Shown in pieces: positions 10,801-22,210 of a DNA stretch of 64,000 bases (within the stretch, counting starts at the first letter, position 1; each line of letters opens with the position of its first letter). Under the pieces are notes generated by a model. It saw only the letters and a list, made by a program, of their open reading frames with translations. It was not told the DNA's origin and did not search any database. Where the stretch lies: NCBI GenBank assembly GCA_009746045.1, contig RPFO01000976.1, positions 124,001 to 188,000 of the forward strand. The letters are read 5' to 3'. Source of the stretch: Mesostigma viride. Lineage: Eukaryota > Streptophyta > Mesostigmatophyceae > Mesostigmatales > Mesostigmataceae. The position numbers were made by a program, and so were the translations under genes.

Positions 10801-13800
10801 TGCCAAGTGGCGCGGTGTTGGGGCAGGCCACTGCAATGGGGCCAATGGTAATGGGTGGGCAGGCGGGGCAGGGAATTGTGGTGTGGCCACAGGCGGTGAG
10901 CGTGCAGCAAGGGCAGGTGGATGCAGCGAGGCAACCGGCCAACGGCACGGCCTGGGGGCAAACAACAGCGATGGCACAATCGGTTGCGGACGTGCATGCG
11001 GGTGTGGTATGGCCACAAGCAGCGGGTGTGGAGCTTAGGTCGGGGTCATTGGGTACTGGTCCAGGGGGAGCGCAGGCGGCAACGGTGTGGCACCCGGCAA
11101 CTCATACGCAGGCTGGCCAGGCTGCAGTGGAATTTCCACAAGTGGTTGGCGCAGTGGGTGATCAGGCCACAGCAGTGGGTGCGCAGCCATGGCAGGAGCA
11201 TGTGGGCAATACTGTCGGTCTGATGCCTACGGAGTTGGCGCCATCCATGAGTTTGAAGCGCGTTCGTTCCTCGACGGCAAGCACGCCTGTCGTGGGAGCG
11301 AGCACAAGGCGGGCTGATAAGGCAGTGGCTGTGGTTGGTGCGTCATCAACTGCGGCGGGTGCTTCCCAGATCGTGGTGAGTTTATAAAACATTCTGTCAT
11401 GTAGGTGGTGTTGTCATCTTTCGAAATTACGTGACCCCCTCGACTCTGCTGGCAAATATTTTCTATGTCTTCACTAGTGTTGTTTTGATTGATTTGCGAT
11501 TTTTTTAAATTTAATAGCGGTTGTCCTTTTGATGCATTTAACCGTGAATGCCGTATTTGTGTGTGTTTCTGCTGCGATCACTTGTGTGCAGGTGGATGTC
11601 AGTGGATTCACGTCTCCCTTCGAGTATGCTGCCGCTGCAAAGACTGGTCATCCGAATGCTTGGGAGCGCATTGCTCGTGTACAATTTCTTGAGCAGGCGT
11701 TGGAGGACAACTCTGATGAATTCGAGGATGAGGATGTGCGCACTGCTGTAAGTTTGTTGTTCTGTCTTATGTTGTGTGTTTTTGTTTTTGATGGCGGATG
11801 TATGTTGTAGTTGATTTTCCCCTGACAAAAATGTTTGTCATTTTTTTGGTGTGATTATCTTTTGGGTGTTGTTGCGCAGTTGAACGCGCTGAAGCGATAC
11901 TCGGTGGAATCTAAGAAAAGATTTTACCGATTGTCTTTGGACGCACAGCTTCGTCTGCAAGAAAAGAGCCGGGACGCTGGGCATAACGATGCTACGGTGG
12001 TCCCTTGTGGGCACGTTCCTCAACGCGTGGTGGATCAGCGGACACGTAGTGTTGGTGGTACTTCAGCGACGCGGTCAATGGAATCGCTGGGTGTTGCACC
12101 GGCATCAGAGCGTGCTCCACTAAGGCGTGAACCCGTTGGAAAAGGACAGTCGGGCTCGGGTGGACAGGCCAGAGATGATGTGCGTGAATGTGTGCTGGGC
12201 GATTCCAGCAAGGTCGCTGCTGCAGTGGAGGTGCAAGGGTCCGTTGATAAAAGGGCGCGACATGAAGTATCTGGGAGTGATGGACATGATGCAGCTGGCC
12301 TTCGCCCTGGACCTCAGGTTTGTATGCTTGATTGATTTGGGGGGGCGGGCTGCATTTCAAAACCTTATTTTTTACATGTGTGGTTTGTATGGTTGCCTTT
12401 TTTTGGTGTTGCATTTCTTATGTGTGTTCAGATATTGTATTGAGAAGAGTATGACTCGCTGTGATTTATTGTATGACTGCAGGTGTGCTTGCGGCGCTTT
12501 AAGTCTGGTGATGAGTACGTGAACTTTGCGAGCACTTCATCTCGGAGTCGGATCATGGCTGAAGATGAGAAGATTGCGCTCTTTGACTCGCTGTTGGCAG
12601 AACTTCAGAGTGGTGGACGCTCTTTCGAGGATGCTGTAAGTGATTTTTGGCAAGTAAAATATTTCTTGGAATGTCTGCATTTTATGGTCTGCTGTGGGAA
12701 AGTACATTTTACGACTGTCCGTCTGGTTTCAATTCTATTGCATATGTCCCTACCTCTTCCCTGTTCAACCCCAGGCGAAGAAACTCGAGCGGATGCTAGA
12801 CAAGCGCTGTAACAAGCTCATTTCACAAGCGGCTCAGGCGGATGTTGCGGTGGTATGTCATTATTGCGCTTTCTTTCTTTTTTTTTTTTCCAAGTTCCAC
12901 TTTTTCGATGCATGCATTAAAATAATTATAATAGTAATTGAACTATTTTTGTCATTTTTTCTTTTCTGTTCTTGTTTGTCAATCCTACGCAGGTGCGCGG
13001 TGCCATTTAATGGTCCTGGGGCTTACGAGCAGCTCGCTCAAGGTTTTTGTCGTGACACGTCATCATGCGTTTCAGACCGTTTGGACAACCTGCGCGTGCT
13101 TGTCAACCAAGTTGCACGTGACGAGCGGCTTTCACTGCCAGAGAAGCGATCCTTGGTAAGATTTGGTTTTATTATGTTACTTTGAGGTGGAGCATGCGGC
13201 ATGGGTGTAAACCGTGGCATGCAGGCCAGGCAGCCACCTGCATGTCACATGATAAGTGGATGGATGGAAAGGAAGGGCACTGGAGGGACGCAGCCAGGCA
13301 GGGGGGCGGGCACGCGATAGGCGGGCAGGCGGGCAGGCAGGAGGCAAGGAACATGTCTTACAAGGTTCATGCGCGCACGCCTGTGCCACAAGTTGTGCGC
13401 CGGAGATCTTCCTGCTGCCCAGGTGGGTGGGACATGGGTACGGGCCCCACCCTTGGCTGCGTTTCTCGCTAGCGACGGTGCTCTGCTGCATGCATTAGGG
13501 GGGCGCTGCCATGCGTGCGTGGGTGTGGGGGGGGGCTGGCATGCGTACGTTGGTGAGGGGGGGGCTGGCATGCGTGCGTTGGTGAGGGGGGGGCTGGCAT
13601 GCATGCGTGGGTGTGGGGGTGGCTGGCATGCCTTCGTGGGTGTGGTGGGGAGCTGCCATGCATGCGTGGGTTTATGGGGGCGCTGGCATGCGTGCGTGGG
13701 TTCGTGGGGTGGCTGCCATGCGTGCGTGGGTGTCGGGGGTGGCTGGCATGCGTACGTTGGTGAGTGGGTTGGCTGGCATGCATCACCGTGTATTTTAGCA

Positions 13801-15416
13801 GCTAAAGTATGGACATGGCGTGAAAGATGATCATGGCTAAGCCTATGTTCATTACGTTAATATTCATTGAGTGGCAATCCTTTGCACATTCACAATTGTA
13901 TGGGCATAATTGTATGGGAATTTATTTTGTATTAAGTGATTTCTCCGTGACAACCATCAAGTGCAGCGGCCGTAGTGCGCATGACTGGCATAGCGACCTC
14001 GGCTGTCGCCATTTCTGTGCGGGGGGGAGGTCAGCACAGGCAATCGGGTAAAAGGGCAAGCTGAGCAGACTGCGATATACCATGCATTGAAAGTCCATGA
14101 CACTGTAGTAGGGCACGAGAGGCAGGGGATCTTGCAAGGGTATGCAGCACATGTAGGCTGGCGGGCGAGCAGAAAGGGGCAGTGAGAAGGCGTGAGAAAC
14201 TAGTTGAGGGTGCAAACTAGCAAGCGGGGACTCGGGTAAGCGATGAGGTGCGATAAGGTGTGTCACTGTCGGGGGAGCTGGCATGCGTGCGTGGGTTCGT
14301 GGGGGTGCTGGCATGCATGCGTGGGTGTGGCGGGAAGCTGCCATGCAGGCATGTGGGGCGGGGTGGGCTGCCATGCATGCGTGGGTGTTGGGGGGGGACG
14401 GCATGCATTCGTGGGTGTGGTGGGGAGCTGCCACGCATGCGTGGGTTTAGGGGGGGGCTGGCATGCGTGCCTGGGTTCGTGGGGTGGCTGCCATGCGTGC
14501 GTGGTGCGTGGGTGGGTGGGGGGGGCTTCCATGCATGCGTGGGTTGGCGTGGGGGTTGGCAAGGTGCGTGGGTGCCAAAATTTCCTGCACCACCCGTGTG
14601 GTGCGAAAGCTATGCCAAAAGTTTTCTGAACCACCCTTGTGGCGCGGGAGCTATGCACCACCCTTGTGGCGCGTGAGCTATGCCAAAACTTTCTTCACTG
14701 CCCTTGTGGCGCGGAAGCTATGCCTAAATTTTCTGCACCACCCTTGTGGCGCGGAAGCTATGCCAAGAATTTTCTGCACCACCCTTGTGGCGCGGGAGCT
14801 ATGCCAAAATTTTCTGCACCACCCTTGGGGCGCGTAAGCTATGCCAAAACTTTCTTCACTGCCCTTGTATCGCGGAAGCTCTGCCAAAATTTTCTGCGCT
14901 ATCCTTGTGGCGCGGGAGCTATGCCAAAATTTTCTTCGCTACCCTTGTGGCGCGGGAGTGATGCCAAGGCCCATGCTGCTGGGTTACCGTTTTGCACTCT
15001 CTAAGAAGAAATAGTGATTGAGTTTAGTTTGGTTGTATAAAATTGGTACAATTTGTTGTCTCTTTTTTCATTCAGTAGTAGTGTATAATCTATTTATTAC
15101 GATGTCTGTTCTTTGTTTGCAATTTTCGCTCTGTGGACCTGTATGTTTTCTTCTTTTTTGGGGGGAATTGCAGGTGAGAAAGTTCATGTGCCTGAGCAAT
15201 GAGCTGAAGGCAGAACAAAACAACGACGATGCAGTCATGAACGATGTCGCGGACGAAAGTGCCGCTGATGCGTCGGCAGCCGCAGCTGTAGAACACCTGG
15301 AGTTGAAGAAGACTCACGTACGTGCGGGTAAGCGGGGGGTAACCCCTGCTGTCATTGTCCGTCAACCTGGAATGATGCAGAGTCACCAATCCACGGATGC
15401 AGGTGTAGTGTTCTAA
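7760..15416 (+). CDS. Eleven-exon gene, unrecognised protein of about 845 residues
   Basis: Exons: 7760-7828, 7995-8162, 8325-8393, 9311-9493, 10557-11375, 11592-11747, 11880-12317, 12483-12635, 12775-12852, 12993-13155, 15174-15416. Donors are GTGAGT, GTAAGT, GTTTGT, GTATGT or GTAAGA; acceptors all end in AG. All junctions are phase 0. Exon 10 alone has length 3n+1, so the spliced frame meets TAA near 13008 while an open frame one base over runs to its end. The start is the first ATG after an in-frame stop; ATG 7781 is an alternative. The protein has a hydrophobic N-terminus, an Ala/Arg-rich helical exon 4, a Gly/Ala/Gln/Val-rich exon 5 with WPQ repeats, an acidic end of exon 6, and basic patches (LKRVRSS, DKRARHE). 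I recognise no family. Three truncated copies lie downstream. Confidence 0.75.
7995..8162 (+). CDS. Exon 2 of the multi-exon gene
   Basis: It encodes residues 24-79 and includes the motifs DPRPESYHYVEQ and SPPDGFCDNVYLT. It is present in all three truncated copies, which vary at one position (Trp here, Arg or Gly there) and at Ala/Val. Acceptor TGTAG, donor GTGAGT. Confidence 0.75.
8325..8393 (+). CDS. Exon 3 of the multi-exon gene
   Basis: It encodes residues 80-102 (begins MLHLVSFLPPMP). Acceptor CGCAG, donor GTGAGT. It differs from the 47.4-kb copy at one synonymous and two replacement sites. Confidence 0.75.
8478..9265 (+). repeat. 185-bp satellite in intron 3
   Basis: AAATGATGGACC recurs at 8508, 8693, 8878, 9063 and 9248, exactly 185 bp apart. 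Alternate units share variants (GACATGATGGGATAG versus CACATGATGGGCTAG), giving a 370-bp dimer. It contains CCAAGTTTCAGGCCAAT, also found in the 191-bp repeat of the truncated gene copies. Confidence 0.95.
9311..9493 (+). CDS. Exon 4 of the multi-exon gene
   Basis: It encodes residues 103-163: a helical-looking Ala/Leu/Arg-rich stretch with CNGDPAQCLARTRF and LRQVYQLED. Acceptor CTTAG, donor GTAAGT. The 47.6-kb and 53.8-kb copies match apart from Gln to Arg, Glu to Ala and two silent changes. Confidence 0.75.
9546..10430 (+). repeat. GT-rich minisatellite in intron 4
   Basis: About 30 degenerate units near 29 bp (core GGCTGGCATGCGTGCGTGGG, then a G run). Many units contain GCATGC. Alternating purine-pyrimidine and G runs suggest Z-DNA and G-quadruplex potential. 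It is open in most frames on both strands, which produces long spurious ORFs. Confidence 0.95.
10557..11375 (+). CDS. Exon 5 of the multi-exon gene, WPQ-repeat region
   Basis: The largest exon (273 codons, residues 164-436). It opens with AQRIANLLQHWGRR, then becomes Gly/Ala/Gln/Val-rich. Four degenerate repeats of about 27-45 residues start with VWPQ or VWHP (codons near 10743, 10873, 11000, 11080) and often contain GQ-TAM. The exon ends with a basic LKRVRSS patch. Acceptor TGCAG, donor GTGAGT. Confidence 0.75.
11592..11747 (+). CDS. Exon 6 of the multi-exon gene
   Basis: 52 codons, residues 437-488. An aromatic/Ala start is followed by an amphipathic helix and an acidic tail (DNSDEFEDEDVRTA). 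Acceptor TGCAG, donor GTAAGT. Confidence 0.75.
11880..12317 (+). CDS. Exon 7 of the multi-exon gene
   Basis: 146 codons, residues 489-634. It begins with a basic helical stretch (LKRYSVESKKRFYRLSL) and then becomes polar and disordered, with a second basic patch (VDKRARHE). Acceptor CGCAG; the donor GTTTGT is weak. Confidence 0.7.
12483..12635 (+). CDS. Exon 8 of the multi-exon gene
   Basis: 51 codons, residues 635-685, including a likely helix (EDEKIALFDSLLAELQSG). Acceptor TGCAG, donor GTAAGT. Confidence 0.75.
12775..12852 (+). CDS. Exon 9 of the multi-exon gene
   Basis: 26 codons, residues 686-711, a basic helix (AKKLERMLDKRCNKLIS). Acceptor CCCAG, donor GTATGT. The following 140-bp intron 9 happens to read through in the same frame into the open frame of exon 10. 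Confidence 0.7.
12993..13155 (+). CDS. Exon 10 of the multi-exon gene, frame-shifted
   Basis: Length is 163 bp (3n+1). In the phase set by exon 9 it reads VRGAI then stop. One base later the frame is open for 54 codons (PFNGPGAYEQL ... LPEKRSL) and ends in phase 0 for exon 11. A single extra base near 13000, an assembly error, or retention of intron 9 would each explain it. Acceptor CGCAG, donor GTAAGA. Confidence 0.55.
13190..14560 (+). repeat. Intron 10 repeat content
   Basis: Intron 10 (13156-15173) is the longest intron. It holds two blocks of the GT-rich minisatellite (about 13497-13786 and 14272-14560). Between and before them is unique-looking sequence, including a patch with CAGCCACCTGCATGTCAC that resembles the CCAG cassette body. 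No further exon could be supported. Confidence 0.7.
14572..14965 (+). repeat. 40-bp tandem repeat in intron 10
   Basis: About nine units of 40-43 bp share CTATGCCAAAA and CACCCTTGTGGCGCGG, with small changes between units. It lies some 200 bp before the last exon. Confidence 0.9.
15174..15416 (+). CDS. Exon 11 (last) of the multi-exon gene
   Basis: 80 codons plus TAA. It opens VRKFMCLSNELKAEQ, then an acidic Ala-rich stretch, then a basic tail (VRAGKRGVTPAVIVRQ). Acceptor TGCAG. No clear polyadenylation signal is seen downstream. Confidence 0.7.
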   Translation: MRKFMCLSNELKAEQNNDDAVMNDVADESAADASAAAAVEHLELKKTHVRAGKRGVTPAVIVRQPGMMQSHQSTDAGVVF

Positions 15417-16225
15417 CGTCCACGCGTTGGGGGCAGGCTCGAGCAAGCTGCACAACAGGTGAATGCGTGGTAGCACGTCGTACGAACCGTGAATCGAATG
15501 TAGCTTTTCCCTCGCCGACTGTAGAGAAGACGAAAACAGAGCTCGCTCACCGCGCGCGGCGTGCTCGCACAGCACCATTTCACAGTTACGTAACAAACTG
15601 TCGTCATCCCCCATTTCAAATCGAGAATCTGCACGCAAAAGATGCAGCACACACAGTTGGCTTCAGGATACAATGCTTTCCTCAACCCTGATCGGGAAGT
15701 CTTTATGAAAAAAGCCGACCGACGTTAGATAGCAAACGCAATGTAGTCATACAAGCAATTGACAACTGCCTGAGACAGTCCGTCAACTACACTTGCATCG
15801 GTTCGTGTCCTTTGTTACTTGCTCCTTCCCCTTGCCGGCGTTCCCGACGGAAGCCATTTGCGGCACACCACTAGACGAAGCCAGGCGACAATGCCCCAGA
15901 AAATGTACGCCTCGAAGTGCCGGTCGACCGCCAGTCCAAACGGTTTTATACCCACCACACCACCGTCAGTCACCTCGGACAACGTAGTTTCTCATGAACA
16001 AGGTCATTACCAAAATGACGTAGCTTCTCATGAACAAGGACATTACCAAAAAATTATCGACAACCTGCTAAGGCAGTCCCATCAGCCGCAGCTTACCAGG
16101 TAACGTGCGTGTGTGCAACTCGCCCGTTGAAACTCATGAACGCTATGGCAGGCTTATGGTTGTAAATTTGGAACAAATTCTGTGGACAGATTTTATCCGG
16201 TATTCGTATGTCTTTTCTCACGTGT
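15417..16225. other. 3' flank of the multi-exon gene, no confident gene
   Basis: This region is unique in the window. Several short open stretches shift frame, one including FLNPDREVFMKKADRR near 15680 and one including IQAIDNCLRQS near 15750. The second resembles KIIDNLLRQS of the small ORF at 15891, so this may be a decayed duplicated gene. An antisense open frame across exon 11 is taken as a shadow. Confidence 0.4.
15891..16103 (+). CDS. Possible small ORF (70 residues) with an internal repeat
   Basis: It reads from ATG to TAA. Two adjacent 36-bp in-frame repeats (15978-16013, 16014-16049) encode VVSHEQGHYQ and VASHEQGHYQ. ACCAG-GTAACG at the end could instead be a splice donor. No family is recognised and it may not be a gene. 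Confidence 0.2.
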   Translation: MPQKMYASKCRSTASPNGFIPTTPPSVTSDNVVSHEQGHYQNDVASHEQGHYQKIIDNLLRQSHQPQLTR

Positions 16226-16277
16226 TGTAGTTAGTTAGCTAGTTAGTTAGTTAGCTAGTTAGTTAGTTAGTGTTAGT
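16226..16277. repeat. (TTAG)n simple repeat
   Basis: TTAG units interrupted by GCTAG and GTGTTAG lie exactly at the boundary between the gene's 3' flank and the repeat mosaic. Confidence 0.9.
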
Positions 16278-16808
16278 GCTGAATTCAGCCGAAGGCGCGC
16301 AATTTTGCGGAAGAGTAGACGAACCGTACCAAAATTTAGTACGATTAAATTCCCATGCAATTTTCGTGCCGAACGTGTTCAGACGGGGAGCGTGGCAAAA
16401 AACGGCTCGAAACTCTGAAAAGCAGGGGGCTCAGCCCAAAAAACGGCCGTACGTAACCGAAATTTTCTGGCTCCCGCTGGCCCCCCCGCCTCGGCGCCCT
16501 CGGCCACTGCCCCTTCGCACTGCGCACCCCGCGTGGCGCCGGCGTTCCCGAGGACGCACCCCGCGGGTGTACGCGCCAATCGCCCGCTCAGGCGCCAAAA
16601 AGTCCGGGCCCCGAAGGGGCCCCCAACTTGTCAACTACTATATTACGATCGTGTTGCGCAAGGGAGAAACCCGAACAACCTGACATCGCCGCGGGCGCCG
16701 TACCGTACGGCCTGATCGCACCCCCACGAACGCCTACTATTCCTGAAATCCTGCGGAGCCGCCAGTAACGGCCCGTAACCGTGGGCCTGAACGTCGTCAC
16801 ACCCGCGT
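16278..16808 (+). repeat. Module D, copy 3, with an E-like left part
   Basis: Up to about 16468 it looks like the D-like part of module E (CTCAGCCC and AACGGCCGTACG forms). From GGCTCCCGCTGGC (16469) it is standard module D. It is a D/E hybrid, probably from recombination in the shared 130-bp motif. Confidence 0.7.
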
Positions 16809-17267
16809 AAGATCGAGTGTCACCAATCCTGAACAGAAACTGACGTCAGCTCAATTCAGCAAAATGCGCGAGAAATTGCGGGGGGCATATACGGCTGGGG
16901 GGAAGAGTTTGCGCTGGGGGTTTTCGACCAAAATATCCTAGTTGATTTACTAAGGGTTCAGACTGAACGGGAAATTTCGAGTGTTCAGACTGAACGAAAA
17001 TTTAGTTCGAACACAATTCTGAACGGTTTTTTTGTTAAATTTTCGGTTCGGCCTACTTCCCACGCAATTTTCGTGCCAATTTTTGCGAGATGACACAACT
17101 GAACGTGTTCAGACGTGGAGCGTGGAAAAAAACGGCTCGAAACTGTGAAAAGCAGGGGGCTCCGCATAAAAAACGGCCGTACGAAACATAAATTTTTGGG
17201 CTCCCGCTGGCCCCCCCACCTCCGACCCTGAAGAAAATAAGGACTTGAGGTATTCAGGCTGGGGAAA
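16809..17267 (+). repeat. Module E, copy 3
   Basis: Contains TGACGTCA at 16841-16848 just before its boundary region, then the usual inverted hexamers and D-like paralogue block. Confidence 0.75.
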
Positions 17268-18606
17268 GTTGGACCGGTCGAACCGTACCAAATTTTAGTT
17301 CGCATGCAGGGCGGGGCGAGCGTCGCGTCGAACGCACCAGGCTGGGCAGTGGCAATGGGTGAAGTGAACGTGAATAACAAAAGCGGCATGGTCGGGGCAA
17401 AAAATTTTAATGAAACAAAGCGACGTGCTGCGGAAGCAACCATAGTTGTTGCTGGATGGCGATGGCGGGCGACGTAGCATGTGAAATCGGGATGGGGAAT
17501 GAGAATTCATGGCTTTCAAAATTTTGTATTGGAAGAGTACGTAGGAAACTTTCTGAGCTGGCGGGGCGTCAACCCCGTGCAACCTGCGTGGGAGAGGTCC
17601 GTGTCGCTATGGCATTTGCTGTATAATAGCCAGCGACCTGGAAATTGAACGTCGTCATCAGATTGTTTTGTTTCAGTGTCGTCATTCTTCAGTTTTACGT
17701 ATTTCACGCCTTGTAAAATCAGTTTTGCTGTTCATGGAAGACGTGGGATGGGGCAAACGAATGTCTGGTGTCACCATAGACAGTTGCGATTGAGCGCTGG
17801 ATTGCTTGGCACGGGACGAACGCTGGCGCTGGCAATTTGTGTCAAAGATGTGGTCAATGTATCTGCTTTTATCAAATGTGATTTACGTTTACCGTAATCT
17901 TATGCAATTTCCTTTTTTCCAGACGAATTTTCTTGGTCGCAGCGTGCACATACCGGACCAAGAGTCTGTCTTCCATTGTCGTATCCGTGGGGTGCGTCCT
18001 CTTCATTCTCCTTGGGAATGTCATCGCCACGTTATCCGTGTTGCTTTCTTCTGGAACAGGCTGGGCAGGGAAAGCCCATGATTGCTCATGGATGATTTCT
18101 CATGCACCAATTTTGGGAGTCGTTGACTGCTGTGCTTCCTGACGTTGATGGTGGTTTTGCGTGTGATAAGCTGCCTTGCTTTGCACGTGAGTTTTCACTG
18201 GGCTATATGGGTGAAGGTGAGCAACTAGGGGTGTGTCATGCTGTGCTATATTGCTTCCATCCAGCATATCCAAAGTTAGACTTGCTCTAATGGCTGTGCA
18301 ATATTTGTGTTGTGCAGATTTTTACTGGGCTGAAGCCAAATTCACGCATGGGTAGACAGTTTGCTGCACGTGAATTTTGACTGGGCTGTACGTGCAGGTG
18401 GGCAACCATGTGTTGTGCCATATTTTTCTACATGGATTCATCATACTTGCTGTCAAACGTAGGCCCCATTCGCTTGCACACTGAATTTTGCTTTGCTGGC
18501 TGTGTAATTTTGATGTCTCATTGTGCAGGCGTGCCCGCTACCTGATCAACCAGGTGTGCTTTGCATTGTGCCAGCGGGGCCATGTTTGTTTCCTTTGCAC
18601 GTGTAG
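17268..18606 (+). repeat. Module F, copy 2
   Basis: Complete module with intact boundaries, nearly identical to copies 3 and 7. Confidence 0.75.
17923..18142 (+). CDS. 72-residue membrane exon, copy 2
   Basis: Acceptor, frame and TGA are as in the first copy (3455). It differs from that copy at three sites, all synonymous in the membrane frame (Thr, Leu, Ile codons). Confidence 0.4.
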
Positions 18607-19675
<1,069 letters not shown>

Positions 19676-20470
19676 GATGGGTGACCGCGCCGTAACCGAG
19701 ACGTGTGTGGTGGCAACATGCCGCCTGGATACCAGCTGGCCTTGCTTCGTTAGCTACATTTATGGCTGCATGTGATGGCGTGCCCTTCCCGTTGTCACAG
19801 TGGTCACAGTGATGGCCTGTGGTTGCCCCATACTGGTGGTGGTTATAAAGAAGTTAGCGAATACAAAACTTTCTTTCTTAAGGTGATTTTGAAGTGGGCA
19901 TGAGCGATCGTGCACATGCTAACATTTGATGGCCATTCCATGGTGAAGTTGGGAATTGGATGGGATTGTTTGATAAAGATGCGGTGGTGTGTCTTAAAAT
20001 GAGCTGTGCTAATCTCATTATGAAGTGCTCAAGACAACTCATTATAATAAATCAGAGTTGGAACAAACATTGTCTGCATCATGCCCCAACTTGAACTCTA
20101 CATGAAGTGTGACACCTATGCTACGTGTGTTGCGGGCTAGCTGTGTCAGCAAACAATTTTAGCTTTTAGCCCTCAAATCGTGTCCAACTCGCGCCTCACA
20201 ATAAGAGCCAGTTGCACCTAGCATGGTAATGTCCACAAACTAACCTAAAACAGTTTAGTGTCCATACTGGGACCAAAGCACACTCATATAGGGACTTTGG
20301 TCTGGCAGGCCCCCAGCGGCTTGGCCGGCCAGGGTGGCATATTGTGACCTGGCCTGGCCCCAAGGGCATTCCCAAAAGGGTAGGGAAACATGCCACGAAC
20401 TACACCCAGATGTTGCTGGATGACCTACTCATCCCAGCCATAACTCATAAAAAATGCCTACAATATTTGG

Positions 20471-21657
20471 CCAGCCAGCGGGGGCACCACAGGGAGGGGA
20501 CAGGGGGAAGGGGGGAGGGGGCGGGGGGCAGGGTACAGTCGGCAGGGGGCAGGGGGAGCCTTTCTGAAGCTATGAGTCACAGGTCGTGGGGACTGGGGCA
20601 TGGGGCAGGCCCTCAGCCACCTGCACGTGATGTGGTCAGAGGCAAGTCACAAGCAGGGGCACAGTGGGCAGGTGGGACGGGGCAGGGGACCTGGGGCACG
20701 AGCCATGAAACTTGGGGCATGGGGAGTGGGGCGTTGGGCAGGCAGGTAGGGGTGGTACACACGCACATGCCCTGCCATGCCCTGCGATCCCGCAAAAGGG
20801 CACCGTGGGGTCTTGTGGGTTGTCACACGTTGTTATGGGGTGCATATTTGCAGGGACATGAAGATGGGTGACCGCGCCGTAACCGAGACGTGTGTGGTGG
20901 CAACATGCCGCCTGGATACCAGCTGGCCTTGCTTCGTTAGCTACATTTATGGCTGCATGTGATGGCGTGCCCTTCCCGTTGTCACAGTGGTCACAGTGAT
21001 GGCCTGTGGTTGCCCCATACTGGTGGTGGTTATAAAGAAGTTAGCGAATACAAAACTTTCTTTCTTAAGGTGATTTTGAAGTGGGCATGAGCGATCGTGC
21101 ACATGCTAACATTTGATGGCCATTCCATGGTGAAGTTGGGAATTGGATGGGATTGTTTGATAAAGATGCGGTGGTGTGTCTTAAAATGAGCTGTGCTAAT
21201 CTCATTATGAAGTGCTCAAGACAACTCATTATAATAAATCAGAGTTGGAACAAACATTGTCTGCATCATGCCCCAACTTGAACTCTACATGAAGTGTGAC
21301 ACCTATGCTACGTGTGTTGCGGGCTAGCTGTGTCAGCAAACAATTTTAGCTTTTAGCCCTCAAATCGTGTCCAACTCGCGCCTCACAATAAGAGCCAGTT
21401 GCACCTAGCATGGTAATGTCCACAAACTAACCTAAAACAGTTTAGTGTCCATACTGGGACCAAAGCACACTCATATAGGGACTTTGGTCTGGCAGGCCCC
21501 CAGCGGCTTGGCCGGCCAGGGTGGCATATTGTGACCTGGCCTGGCCCCAAGGGCATTCCCAAAAGGGTAGGGAAACATGCCACGAACTACACCCAGATGT
21601 TGCTGGATGACCTACTCATCCCAGCCATAACTCATAAAAAATGCCTACAATATTTGG
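20471..21657 (+). repeat. 1,187-bp tandem duplication, second copy
   Basis: Same content as the first copy, with one extra G in a G run. The junction CAATATTTGG/CCAGCC has only a single shared base. Confidence 0.95.
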
Positions 21658-22210
21658 AACGAATCCATGCATCGATGCTCCTACACCAATCAGTTTTCTG
21701 CACCGCCATAGCCTCGAATTTGCATGTACGTAATTATTTCGTCCCAGTGGACCTTAAGCGAGATGACTTGCCTGAACGTGTTCAGACGGGGAGTGTGCCA
21801 GGAAACGGCTCGAAGCTGGGAAAAGCAGGGGGCTCCGCCTGCGGACGGGCCGTACGAAGCCGAAATTTTATGGCTCCCGCTGGCCCCCCCGCCTCGGCGC
21901 CCTCGGCCACTGCCCCTTCGCGCTGCGCGCCCCGCGTGGCGCCGGCGTTCCCGAGGACGCACCCCGCGGGTGTACGCGCCAATCGCCCGCTCAGGCGCCA
22001 AAAAGTCCGGGCCCCGAAGGGGCCCCCAACTTGTCAACTACTATATTACGATCGTGTTGCGCAAGGGAGAAACCCGAACAACCTGACATCGCCGCGGGCG
22101 CCGTACCGTACGGCCTGATCGCACCCCCACGAACGCCTACTATTCCTGAAATCCTGCGGAGCCGCCAGTAACGGCCCGTAACCGTGGGCCTGAACGTCGT
22201 CACACCCGCG
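21658..22210 (+). repeat. Module C end and module D, copy 4
   Basis: The end of module C is followed by a full D block. The D part from 21872 opens tandem unit Y. Confidence 0.8.

Noticed and set aside
15090-15650. Minus-strand frame of 186 codons over exon 11
   Set aside because: Overlaps a well-supported last exon in antisense and reads poly-Lys from an intron pyrimidine tract.
16226-16277. (TTAG)n run considered as interstitial telomere
   Set aside because: The unit lacks the G-run of known telomere repeats and is short and irregular.
21531-22118. Frame of 195 codons in module C running into D (peptide includes HATNYTQ)
   Set aside because: It has no ATG, it is ended by TAG in other copies, and copy differences change residues (Trp/Arg, Val/Leu). 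Kept as an open question only.
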